A stretch of DNA of 64,000 bases. It comes from Syngnathus acus (lineage: Eukaryota > Chordata > Actinopteri > Syngnathiformes > Syngnathidae). Positions 48,260-59,300 of this stretch are shown here, one piece after another. Position 1 is the first letter of the stretch, and each line of letters begins with the position of its first letter. The notes under the pieces were generated by a model that did no database searches, was not told the origin of the DNA, and saw only the letters and a program-made list of their open reading frames with translations. The DNA is taken from positions 10,550,001 to 10,614,000 of the forward strand of contig NC_051106.1 of assembly GCF_901709675.1 (NCBI RefSeq). Direction: 5' to 3'. The position numbers and the translations under genes are program-made.

Positions 48260-49667
48260 GTATGAACGCAGCGCAGCGCTTTTTATTTTTCACAAGCTGC
48301 ACTCTGGTATGTACACAAAAGGTTTGAAGGCTTTCTTTCAGACACTATTCACAGTGTGCATTGTTCACATCTCATGCAACCATCTACAAGCATGCAAATG
48401 AATTTGTTGACTGAAAGTGCTATTTCAATTGAGACCTTTTCAAATGAGAATAGGGCTACCCTGGATTCTTGACGAAAAGAATGAAATGTTCTGGCTAATG
48501 AGAGGAGAAGAAAGTGAAAAACCTTTTGAAGTCTTGCCGAGTTATTGTCTGATGGGGGTTTTGCTCTGATGACTTTCCGATAGATAGAAGCTGAAGCACT
48601 TTTCAGCAACATTTTTGCAGGCCTTTCCCAAGGGCAGGGAAGTGGGATTTTCCAAATAAGAGCCCGGGAAGGCCTACTTCTCCTTTGAACAGCAATATCT
48701 GGCAAGTTTGGAACCATTTTGCCATGAGCTCTTGTTTCTCCTCTCAGTTTATTGGTTTCAAGACAACGATGAGCCCAATCCTAATTGGTTTTTGTCCAAT
48801 ACGCTTTAGACAAAGGATTTTCTCATTCTGTTCTTCTCATTTCTCCAATGCAGTCATCTTAAAGCGAATAGATTCCAGGCGGGAGAGAAATAAATGAGAA
48901 AGGCGGCAACGTTTCCCTCTGGGAGGGTCTCGCCGAGTTCCATCCTTACTTTCACCGCAATCCTTGGAGACACAACCCAACCGTCTGAAAAATATCGTTG
49001 AAACCATCAGCTTCAGCTTGTCATCGAGAGTCGGGAATAGTTTCCATCCAATATACAGTAATATCAGCGACAAAGAGATTTGATGTTTGGCCTGCCCCAA
49101 ATACTAACTCCCGAGTGATGACGCTTATCTTGGCTCGCTTCATTTTTGTAATATGCTACGCGTACTCCCAGTGTCTAGTGTGCGTCGGAGCGGGCGAAAC
49201 AAGCGGCAGAATAATGTCAGCAAGACCGCAGTCTACGCTAGGCACGCAATACAGGGAGAAGGCATTTAAGACTGACTAAACGGCTTGATGAAGTTGCATC
49301 AGCACAGAGTCAAGAGTGAATTTCAAGGACTACAATGCTCAGCAGTCGGCAGGCCATGACGCTCACGCTTGACGCCTGAATGCTAACTGCACAAGTTGCA
49401 ATAACACGTAGCCACTTCAAGGACTTGTGTTACGCACACGCACAGAACGCAATGCACATATTTCGCTCCAAGTTTAAAAGCAACACCACGTCATTTTTTA
49501 CACCATTAGGATATCTACAACCCGAGCGCACGCAGCATATTCTCATCACTTCTTAAGTAGGTCTCGTAGACGATAAGATACCAAGAGCCATTTTCAGTCA
49601 AATTGACCCTGTGGCCAATAATGGCAAATCTTTGTAAGCTTTCTAGCCCTGACATCAAAATGGTCAG

Positions 49668-49737
49668 TGAGTGAATGAATGAATGAATGAATGAATGAAT
49701 GAATGAATGAATGAATGAATGAATGAATGAATGAATC
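49668..49737. repeat. (TGAA)n tetranucleotide array
   Basis: About 17 near-perfect GAAT/TGAA units in the bltp1-tpo intergenic region. Confidence 0.95.
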
Positions 49738-50042
49738 TGATGGAAGGAAAAAGAGCCGTAAACCAAATATAAACACTACAAAAGATTTTCTTGGAGCTAT
49801 TTCTTTGTCCTCGAAAAGTTTCAGCATTTCCAAAAAGGTTCAAATGTGCGCAAGAATAGAATAAAGCTTCTCACTCACTATTCAGTACAGACTTTGATCA
49901 AGGCCAAACAATGCTATGGCAAAAAAAGAATGTCCCACTCCAACCCTGAAAATAACTTCGAAAGCAGGGTACAAGCATAATGACAATCGGGCCAAGCACG
50001 TTTTCTTGCTTCTGCTTCAAAGTCACCAAACACCACACATGA

Positions 50043-50117
50043 AGGCCGGAGCCGGGATCAAACCCTGCACGGCGAGCCGGAGGTGTTTACTACCGGTGTC
50101 CCACCGAGCCGCCCCCT
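50043..50117 (-). mobile_element. tRNA-like SINE fragment
   Basis: On the minus strand the block begins GGCGGCTCGGTGGGAC and carries GGTTTGATCCC, close to a Pol III B box (GGTTCGANTCC). This head is common to tRNA-derived fish repeats. No target-site duplication or tail could be defined, and the A box is weak. Confidence 0.5.
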
Positions 50118-50161
50118 CCATACAACAGCGCGTGAATCATTTATTGTAGACTTGGGAAATG

Positions 50162-50229
50162 GATCCATCCATGCATCCATCCATCCATCCATCCATATCC
50201 ATCCATCCATCCATCCATCCATCCATCCA
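50162..50229. repeat. (ATCC)n tetranucleotide array
   Basis: ATCC units with single interruptions, followed by three CTAACCTGC-type nonamers (about 50245-50273). Confidence 0.9.
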
Positions 50230-50440
50230 TTTTGTGTAGCGCCTAACCTGCCTAACCTGCCTAACCTGCGTACCATTGTTCATTTTTCTCTCTTGAAAAT
50301 GTCCTGTATTCCGTGTTGATGAATGACATGAATGTGTTTTGTCTGGGTGGTTGTTGCAGAGCTCCCACCCTCCCTCACTCCCTCCCTCCAGCAGCTGACA
50401 AAGCAAGAATGCAATGTCGGAGCCACTCTAGCGTGGGCTG

Positions 50441-50450
50441 GTTTATTTAA
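50441..50450 (+). promoter_or_regulatory. TATA-like box of tpo
   Basis: GTTTATTTAA lies about 80 bp upstream of the tpo ATG (50531), implying a transcription start near 50470. Position and spacing fit a TATA-driven, tissue-restricted promoter. No binding site for thyroid factors was assigned. Confidence 0.5.
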
Positions 50451-50530
50451 GCTGTGACCACTGATCGAGCCACACAAGCATAAGATTAAGAGCATCAGGA
50501 GGTTTTCTTCTTGACTTGAGCTCACATAGA

Positions 50531-53500
50531 ATGGCTCGTTATGCAACGTTATATTTTGGCATGGTCGGCCTTTGCGTTATTTCCTCAATTAGCTCAATGG
50601 ATGAAGACAAGTTCCTCAACAGTAAGAGATTTTTTTTTTTTTTTTAAATATAAAGTACACATTTATATATTGCATATTTGTTGGAATGAATCACCGGCAA
50701 AAGATCACCAGCTGCACATTTTAGGATTGTTTCTTGTTTGTACGTTTCGTTGTTCAGCACATGGCAATCTGCGCTGGTGTTTTTTGGGAATGGATACTCA
50801 AGTGAACGAAATTTCATGAAATGTCAGATATGCATTCAACTGTCTGTCTGCTGCTTTCAAAGGCTTCTTTACTGTGGTGAAAGCAGTACACAATTTGATT
50901 GCTCCGTTTGCTTTTTAACATTTTTGTGGGGGTTGTCGGTGAATGTTTTGAATGATGTTTTCACACCTCCTGACGGATCCTTTTTAATGAAATACTTTTT
51001 CTTCCCTTTTCTATTTTGCTGTGTGATGAATCCGATACTAGTAATTGGCATCAAGAAATTGAAAAGTACTATGTACATACTATTTGGTTCATTTCTCTGA
51101 TAAATTCAACTGGTGCAAATGTACTATGTACTATCTAAAATATGCATGCAATCCATTTCATCTGCCACAAACTGTTGTCAGTTAGTTTCTCAGATAAATT
51201 CAAGTGGTGCAAATGTATGTGCTATCTAAAATATGCATGAAATCCATTTCGTCTGTCACGTACTGTTGTTGGACTAATTGCTCATGCACACGGTGGTGAA
51301 CTTGACCCCATCCTTGCTGGATGTGACATTGGCTGGCCTGTTTGCATTTCATTTTTCACTCACCATTTCATTTTTGAATTCATTGGGTTTGTAATGAATG
51401 GAAACTTTGATTTCTTCACAACAACTTTATTCAAGAGAGAGCGATGATATTACGATAAAGTTTTGTCACGTACCCTACAGCGACATCCGTAACAAACTTG
51501 ATCGTGTCGTCATATCAAGAAGGTCTACAAATGCTTGTTGAAAAAGCTTTTCAATCCAGACAAAGGTAACCAAGGAGCAAAATGACTGTGGAAACAGGGC
51601 TGCCCAAAGGGCACTGCCTACTTTTGTTTTCTTTCTATCTTTCTATTTGTGCGCATAGACGGAGTTCACGTGCGCCTTTCCTCGGCGGCTTTACGTTTGG
51701 TCACCAAGCTGAGCCAGAGACCCTGGAGATAGGACGTGCTGCCGAGATTTTCCACTCAACTCTGCAAGTCCTTGACCAAAAATGGAAGCAGAGGTACAAA
51801 AGGGATATCAGAGAAACAGGTGGGCTCACTTTTAATAGTCAATCACGTTGAATCTTCATGCTATTGTTTTTCCCTCTGACAAATGAATGGAATGTGTTAG
51901 GTTTGCTTTCGTGGGAGCATGTGGAGCTTCTGGCAGAGCTGTCAGGATGTCCGCCTCCAGCGCATCCAGCTATCTGCCAACACAGTTACCTCAGCAAGTA
52001 TCGGACCATAAATGGCGTGTGCAACAACAGGTACTGGTACTTATCATGATTAATAATCATGTGACTTTGTTGGCAGCGGCAGTCTTTTCTTGTCAAATGG
52101 GAGGCGCTCGAATGATTCACGTACGTACACACTGCCGAATTGGGGGGTTTTTTCTTCCGAAATTTGGGATGATTTTGAAATTCTCTTTATATGACTCCAA
52201 AAGCTAGTTAACCCTTGATGAGTCTGCTCCTTTTGAACTAAGTCACAATAAAGGCTCCCATTTCACTGCGACTTTCCAACCTTAACGACATTGAACGCTT
52301 GATGTTTGACTATTGATCACTACGTTTGAATGGGTTCATGTTTTTTTTTTTATTCTTATGCCAGGTACAATCCTTTCTGGGGCGCAGCCAACATTCCTTT
52401 GATAAGGTGGCTTCCAGCACAATATGAAGATGGAGTGCGACAACCCAAAGGTTGGAACGCAGGAAGGTTCTATCATGGATTTGAGCTTCCCACGGTAATG
52501 CTTCAAGAATATTCAGCTCTGGTTATCCATCAGCTAGGCACATGGTATTTCATGTTACGTTTCAACAGCCAAAGGAAGTGAGCAAAAAGATCATGGGGAG
52601 CTCTGTCAAATGTGAAGATGATACCTACTCGCATATGCTTGTGGAGTGGGGCCAGTACATTGACCACGACATAACGTTGACCCCTCAAAGCCCCGCCGGG
52701 AAGCCTGGAGACGACGACGACTGCCTGAACTCTTGTCAAAATGTGCATCCCTGCTTTCCCATCCAGGTAAAGTGAAAGAGCACATTCATTTCATTTCCAA
52801 AGCAGGCTTTACACCTTGACCCTGTCTGCCTTCAAATCCAATATGTGAATCTGAACGGCTTGTGATCATTCATTCCTCGAGGAGTCATTGAAAGGGAATT
52901 AAATGACATACAAGCAAGTCGCATTTGTTCGGTATAATTGGATTGAAAGTATTTGCTGATGAAAAGGGAGGGCTCCAACACTTTGCCAAGGAAAAGAAAA
53001 CACAACTGCTACGTATGTATGTGGCATTTGCCATTTCAGTCATCGTCATGCCAGGCAAACAGCAACTCTGGGAGCAAATTCTTTGCACGATTAAACGATG
53101 ATGACTTTGAAATTGCTTTTAAACCCAAATTTGCTCGATTAAACGATGATGACTTTGAAATTGCTTTTAAACCCAAATGCTGGTCTTCTTCAATGCAAGT
53201 GAGTTCCAAGGGAATAGTCCAATATCCAAGGGGAATTGCTCATCACGACCACCGTACCGTCCGACTTCTCATGATAAGAATGCACCATGTCGTTGATTTT
53301 CCTTTTTTTCCCCCTGCAGGTACACGACAAGGCCCCGAACAGACAAAGCTGCCTGCCTTTCAATCGCTCTTTAGCGGCCTGCTTCAATGGCTTGGGGCCT
53401 GACGTCTCGCAAGCCTTGCAGCGACAGCAGATGAATTCCATCACCTCCTTCATTGACGCTTCAGTCGTGTATGGCTCCAGTCCCAAAGTGAACAGGTTTC

Positions 53501-55936
53501 TGCGAGACCTCGGCGGCTTTAACGGGAAACTGACTGTCAACGAGCACTTTCGGGACCCCCAAGGAAGAGCCTACTTACCTTTTGAAGAATCCCTGCAATC
53601 CGTCTGTCTCGGCGGGCGGGAAAAGGCGGCATGTTTCCGCGCTGGAGACGGTCGAGTCAACGAGGGTCTGCCTCTGATCGCTTTGCACGTTCTGTGGCTG
53701 AGGCAACACAATCGAATAGCCCAGACACTTCGGCAGCTCAATGCTCACTGGAATGCGGAGACCGTCTATCAAGAAACGCGCAAGATTATCGGGGCGCTGC
53801 ACCAGGTGTGTGCTGGTCAATGTTTTCAGCTATATCGATTCATAAATATGTGATTTTCTGCTCTTTTCTAAGATGATAACCATGAGAGATTATGTCCCCA
53901 AAATAATTGGTCAAGAGTTTTTCGACAATTACATTGGACCGTATGGAGGATACGATCCAACCGCGGATCCATCCGCCTCAAATGTTTTTGCCACGGCGGC
54001 GTTCCGCTTCGGTCACGCAACCATCTCCCCGGTCGTCAGGAGACTCAACCAGAGCTACCGGGAACATGAATTTTTCCCCAGTTTAAAGCTGCACGATACC
54101 TTCTTCAGTCCATGGAGGATCATCGAAGAAGGTACAAGCTCTCGTTGCAAGCGGTCGCAGTGATGTTGCTTGAAGCCAATGTTGTTTTTCTTAGGCGGAA
54201 TTGAGCCAATCCTTCGAGGTGCGGTCGGAGAGGAAGCGGCCAGCATCCTTCCGAACAAATTGCTGGCGGATGAGCTGACCGAGAGGCTGATTGTTTTAGC
54301 TGTTCCACAAGACATGGACCTGGCTTCACTGAACCTGCAGAGAGGGCGAGATCACGGTCTGCCAGGTTTGTTTGTTTGCCTCAGGGATTGTGTGACCTTT
54401 GCAGGCAGGTGGACAAATGCTTCTGTCCATGAACTCCAAAATATCATTCTTGGAGTGACCATTGATCACAGTCCCGTACTAGGAAAGACCAAATCTACGC
54501 CATGGTATGTTTTGATTCTCAATCTGCAATATGTGAAACACGGTCACTCTCGAGCGAGCGCTCAACAACATGACAAACAGCAGTACGATCTTCAAGCGAA
54601 TATCATCGAGATGAATTTGTAATTGCGTTGGCTGCATTAGCCCACGTTTGAATGTGAACACAAAAGCGCCCATTGAAACTCGTCTTTCTCCAGATGCATC
54701 GGGATTGGCAAGAATCGGGAGGGAGATCAGAGAGAGACATTACAACCTTCAAATGAAAGCTCCATTTGCTTTCCAGGATACAACGACTGGAGAGATCTTT
54801 GCGGACTGGAGCGCATAAGGACGCTGGAAGACTTGAAGCAGGTTGTGAGTGACGCCAGTGTTGCAGAGAGGATACTTCAAGTGTACAAGCACCCTGACAA
54901 CATTGACGTATGGCTGGGGGGACTGGTTGAGACCTTTCTGCCAGGCTCAAGAACCGGTCCTCTATTTGCGTGCCTGATTGCAAAACAGATGAAAGCGCTT
55001 CGTGACGGCGACAGGTTGCTGACCACTCTGCTGGACCACTTTTGCTTTGTCAAATATTTACACCAGCTATCTTCTTTTTTTTTTTTCTTCCTTCCAAGAT
55101 TTTGGTGGGAAGCAGAGGAGACTTTCAGCCAAGCGCAGAGGAAGGAACTTGTCAAAGTTTCACTGTCTAAGATCATCTGTGACAACAGTGACATCACAGA
55201 GGTCCCACCGGATGCCTTCGTATTGGGAAAGTACCCCTCGGGTTACGTCTCGTGTGACACTTTACCACCAATGGATTTGGAGGCGTGGCGAGAGGAAGAA
55301 AGTCAAGGTAAGCCATATTAGCATGGACTATCCAAAAGAGCGCCTGACTGCAGTGCAACAACACCCTTGACCATCCTGCTTTGTACTTTTTGGATTTCTC
55401 CCTCCCGTGCGTCGCAATGTTGGACTTGTCATGAGAATAAGGAGCAGCCGAGCAGAATTGATATGAATTTCAGTTGTCGGCTTGTTCTCCTGCTCTGCTC
55501 TTTCATTCCACTTTGCTCATTAGCCTTTTGAAAGGACTATTTGAAGTATGACTTGACTGCCGGACCAAATGTCCAAATGGACTTGGTCTGCCTCAGCCAG
55601 CACTTTTTCTATTTAGCTTGCAAAACGAGTTGTGTCAATGTAATGTCAAATGTCTTTTGGAGTTGAAATTGTCATGTTGTTCATGTTCCAATGCATTGAC
55701 TTGCAAATGTATCATGATCCATCCATCCATCCATCCACCCACCCCCAGATTTAAAGCGCTGCGGCTCTCCGGGACAGATCGACAATGGCGATTACATCCT
55801 GCTCAAGCTAGCTGGCAAATTGGTAACCCTGTACTCTTGTTACCATGGCTTTCAATTAACCGGCGGCGATGCCTTGATTGCTTGTGAAGGAGATCAGTGG
55901 AGCGACAAACTTCCACATTGTGAAGATATTTTGTGA
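50531..55936 (+). CDS. tpo: Thyroid peroxidase (animal haem peroxidase with sushi domain)
   Basis: Twelve coding exons: 50531-50621, 51481-51565, 51659-51819, 51901-52030, 52365-52494, 52569-52766, 53320-53805, 53873-54131, 54195-54365, 54777-55014, 55099-55307 and 55749-55936. They give 781 codons in frame. TPO iodinates and couples tyrosines of thyroglobulin to make thyroid hormone. Seen: a signal peptide (about 1-22), [12 protein letters not shown], the distal-His motif WGQYIDHDI with its haem-linking Asp, the Arg/Glu haem site in GDGRVNE, the proximal His in [22 protein letters not shown] and [20 protein letters not shown], which favours TPO over MPO or EPX. A sushi domain (four cysteines) follows. 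The frame stops (TGA) right after it, just before a GTAAGT, with no EGF-like or membrane exon found downstream. A secreted form is inferred. Confidence 0.88.
51087..51270. repeat. Imperfect 94-bp tandem duplication in tpo intron 1
   Basis: The copy at about 51087-51180 is repeated at 51181-51270 with scattered substitutions and a few indels; shared landmarks are GATAAATTCAA, GGTGCAAATGTA and ATATGCATG. No coding potential. Confidence 0.85.
53082..53177. repeat. Near-perfect 48-bp tandem duplication in tpo intron 6
   Basis: Unit 53082-53129 is repeated at 53130-53177 and appears to differ at a single base (A to T in the TTGCACG/TTGCTCG part), so the duplication looks recent. Confidence 0.92.
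55715..55748. repeat. (ATCC)n adjoining the acceptor of the tpo sushi exon
   Basis: A short ATCC run passes into a C-rich tract and the CAG acceptor at 55748; the microsatellite forms part of the polypyrimidine tract. Confidence 0.8.
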
Positions 55937-56341
55937 AACGTAAGTGATGAATATCGGATAGCGAAACTTTTCCAATACGTTCAAGTGGCCGCCTTCTATC
56001 AAGTGATTGTTTGTTTTTATGACCAAAGCAACATTTGTGCACCTTCTTCTCTACATTAAGAATGACTTAAGAATCACGACGAGCGGGTTCTATCTTTAGC
56101 AAGCTTTCCGATGACAGGAAAAAGATTGGGAAAGAAGTTGTGAATGTTCTGGGGTGATATTGGTCAAGAATTGCCTTTTTTTCCGCAAATATCTAACGCG
56201 CAGTGGTGCAAAGAAAATAAGGCTGCTGCTACACACAGATTTTGCGTAAATGCCCAACAGTCATTTATGAGTGAATGAGGCCCAATGAAGCGTGCTTTTC
56301 TTCTTCTTCTTCTCCTCCTCCTCCTCATTCATCTTCCTTCT
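55937..56341. other. Gap between the convergent tpo and calpain genes
   Basis: Only about 400 bp separate the two stop codons. No EGF-like cysteine pattern or hydrophobic membrane segment is visible on the plus strand here. A run of CTT/CTC repeats lies at about 56297-56328. No AATAAA was seen directly after the tpo stop, so its 3' end is unknown. Confidence 0.5.
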
Positions 56342-59300
56342 TCAGGTACACATGGAAATTTGCATCCACTGGAAAAGAAAGGCATTGTCAAAGTGCGTCG
56401 AAACACCCTCTTGGGTGATGTTTCATACCTCCGATTCCGGAAGTGTCATGGTCGTTCCATCAGAAAAACGATTGAAGATTTCTAATGCGGACAAAGATAA
56501 AAAGCAATTGGTCATGACAAAGTATGGTTGTGCATCTTGTGTCATATCCCAATGCACCCACTTTTCATAGAAACAAGACGAAGAGCAAGAGTGATGAAGT
56601 TCTCCATGGTTATATGTCCAGAGGAAGTCCCATAGCGCAAAGTCAACACTTTCAGCATGTTATCACTGACCCTGATTCCTGAACAGACACACATAGGAGG
56701 AATGTCAATGCTCCCGTTTCTGACTTCTATGGCCGTCAGGTGGGCCCACAGAATACGTACCTAAATTAATGGCAGCATTCTTCAGCTCACTCAGTGTAAC
56801 GGTTCCATTTGTTGACACGTCAATACGTCGGAAAAGATCCTGGAGAAAGCCATGGAGTGGACCTAACTTGAGCTCAAGCCAAACTGTCAATCGCTTCATT
56901 TTTACAAATGCCTTTCTATACCTTGTACTTGGCAACCTTCTTCCACAAACTATAAAGTTCCCCAGCATTCAGTTTGCCGTTGGTAGTTGTCTTCAAATCA
57001 ACATCAAGATGTAAGTTTCAAAACTATGATCACGTCCTTTTGGTATAGACTGAATATTTTGGATGCATTTTCCAGGACAGGAGCTCAAATGGCAATCTGT
57101 CGAGACTTACGACGCTAAACTAGTCGTTTACTATGAAAATAATGACAAAGGATACGCTCATCAAAACGACCATGCTGCGGCATGCGTCAATACTGAAGCC
57201 TCCACTTTTCAAGTCTCCTATAAAAAAAGAATAATAATAATAAATAAATAAAAAACAGCATACCGATAAGGGAATTCCTTTTATTCAATGTATGAAAAAT
57301 GTCATTTGTCCCAGCCTTACCTTTCAAGACACTATCATTGAGGAGCTTCTGAAGCAGTTCGGCATCCACTTCGTCATACTGAAATCAAATAAGATGAAGA
57401 GAATGCACGTGCACCTTTGACACTGAGCTTGCATGTCGGGGGAGCGGAGGGTGTGTGAATTTATTCAGCTTGTTAAAAAAAAAAAAAAAAACTTGCATGT
57501 TCTATTATGTGTGCTTGTTAGACGTTTTTTTATGTCTAAATCCGCTGAAGCTTTATAAGCAAATGGATGTAAGAGTTTCCTCATTTCATTTCAGTCCCTT
57601 TCAATGTGTGGGAAGGAGGGCGTCGCCTCTGGTGACGAGCCACCGCCGATGCTTGAAGAGCAGCGAATAGAGTTGCGAGACTTTGTTCAGCGTTGAAATG
57701 ATGTTGACATGTAAAACAAAAGTGTGCAAGCAAGTGTAAGCAACCGCTTCAACGTTCAGCTGAGCAATGCCAAAAGAGCTTTTTTGAATGGGGCCGTGAG
57801 TTCCCGATGGCGGCACCTGAAAAGTGCATGAGCGGACTTTTTCTGCGGAAATACGTATATTCCAATGACAATAAGGTGTCATCCACATTTGCCAGTTCAA
57901 GATGCAAGAACTACCTGGCCAAATAGTTGCTGGAACAGGATTCTCTTGTCATCGGCGGTGGCGGCAGCATTTGGGCTCTACAAAACAGGAAGGTAGTGTT
58001 CAAAATGCAACTTCTTCTTTTCAATTGCATCGAATAAGCCAAAGGCAACCTCTTCGACGACGTCTTTATAGCCATGAGCGCCAGAAGTCTCGCTGTGGAG
58101 ATGCGTATCATTTTGTCAAGGTCATAGTCGGGATTGCACATACGTACATACATAGTTTAGGGTGAACTTACTGGATATGAGCCTCGGCCTTGGAGAGGAT
58201 GGTCAGGATGAAGGAGGCAGTGTCGTTGGGCTTGAAAGTTGACGGCACAATCAGGTATTCCCCTGGCGCCAATTCCACCAGTTCCATCACCTCACGAGCG
58301 TTGGTGAAGCTTTTAGTCTGCACGACCGCTTTGTTTCTGCTGAAGAAAGATGCCGGAAAACTTCCCCTCTGGGCCGTCAACTGGGATTCCGTTTGACACG
58401 CGCTGAGAGTCAATTTGTGTTGCAACATAAGATGGATGACACTGATGGAAGGATACTCACTTCTTTTGGGACCTGATGACCATTGGTTCATGTCGGGGAC
58501 AAAAAAAGAGATGCTCTCTCTCGTATCCCATATTTGAATCATGACAGCTGCTAGCATAGGGTTAGCATTCAAAATGACTGACCTGAAATACGGAGAATCC
58601 AATGTGGAGATTCTTGACCAAGGCTCTGTTTCTTTTGTCCGGCATTTGCATGAGTGACACCAGCATATTTCTTTCCCCTTGTTTGGGAGCACATTGAGTG
58701 CCACTCTGAACTTGCTCAATGCTGACTCGATACTGCGGATTAGTCCAGAAGCTCTGCTCTGTCATGGAAACAAACAAACAAACAAACAAACAATTTGTCC
58801 ATTACTCCAATCGCCGAAATGTTGAACACAGGCTGTGATTTACCGAAGTCAAATTCCTTGTTTGGCACGCTCAAACATGGCGAATAAAAACTCTTGAATC
58901 ATCGTGTCGTCGTGGACAAACTGTTCACCCGCATCATCGCAGCAATTCCGTACTAGTCTCTCTTGATTGGAGATTGGATAAAAGCGGCCCCAAATACATT
59001 TGATTTGCTTTGGTGGCCCGCCCAAAGGCAGATATTGCTAAAGTACCATTCATGCATCCTCCAGCTGTTTTCCCAGCAAGCCATCTGCCCTCGTAGAAGG
59101 ACGTCCTCCAATGGCAGTGCGAGTTTCCATCAAGGAAGTCGGGACACGTACAGCAGATGTCCAGATCGCAATAAAATCGACAAAAGTCTTGCAGGCTCAT
59201 CCTGTTGTGGGAATCGGCGTTTGCTTACAATCGCTCCTGAGTATCAGCAATAGAAATCATTTCAAGTAGGTCGCTTACCAAAATTCCCCATTGTCAACCA

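Larger units (their letters stand above)
47752..50440. other. Intergenic stretch between bltp1 and tpo
   Basis: No gene could be named. It holds a possible two-exon open frame (about 48021-48259, listed separately), a TGAA array (49668-49737), a tRNA-like SINE fragment (about 50043-50117) and an ATCC array (50162-50229) followed by three copies of a nine-base CCTAACCTG-like unit. No other structure was recognised. Confidence 0.5.

Noticed and set aside
50043-50117. Functional tRNA gene
   Set aside because: A B-box-like motif is present but the A box is weak and no cloverleaf could be folded by eye; a SINE head fits better.
51659-51730. Apparent frameshift in tpo exon 3, where another frame reads [13 protein letters not shown], resembling human TPO
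   Set aside because: Exon 2 (51481-51565) ends in phase 2 and joins cleanly to the frame reading [13 protein letters not shown], which also aligns to human TPO. No shift is needed.
57780-57830. Possible calpain exon on the minus strand beginning [11 protein letters not shown] after a CAG
   Set aside because: Exons at 57915-57977 and 57321-57378 join directly in phase and match the family alignment (FGQ to YDEVDAELL); the block has no supporting donor.
58858-58950. Possible extra calpain exon on the minus strand reading [13 protein letters not shown]
   Set aside because: No compatible donor before an in-frame stop, and flanking exons already join in phase.
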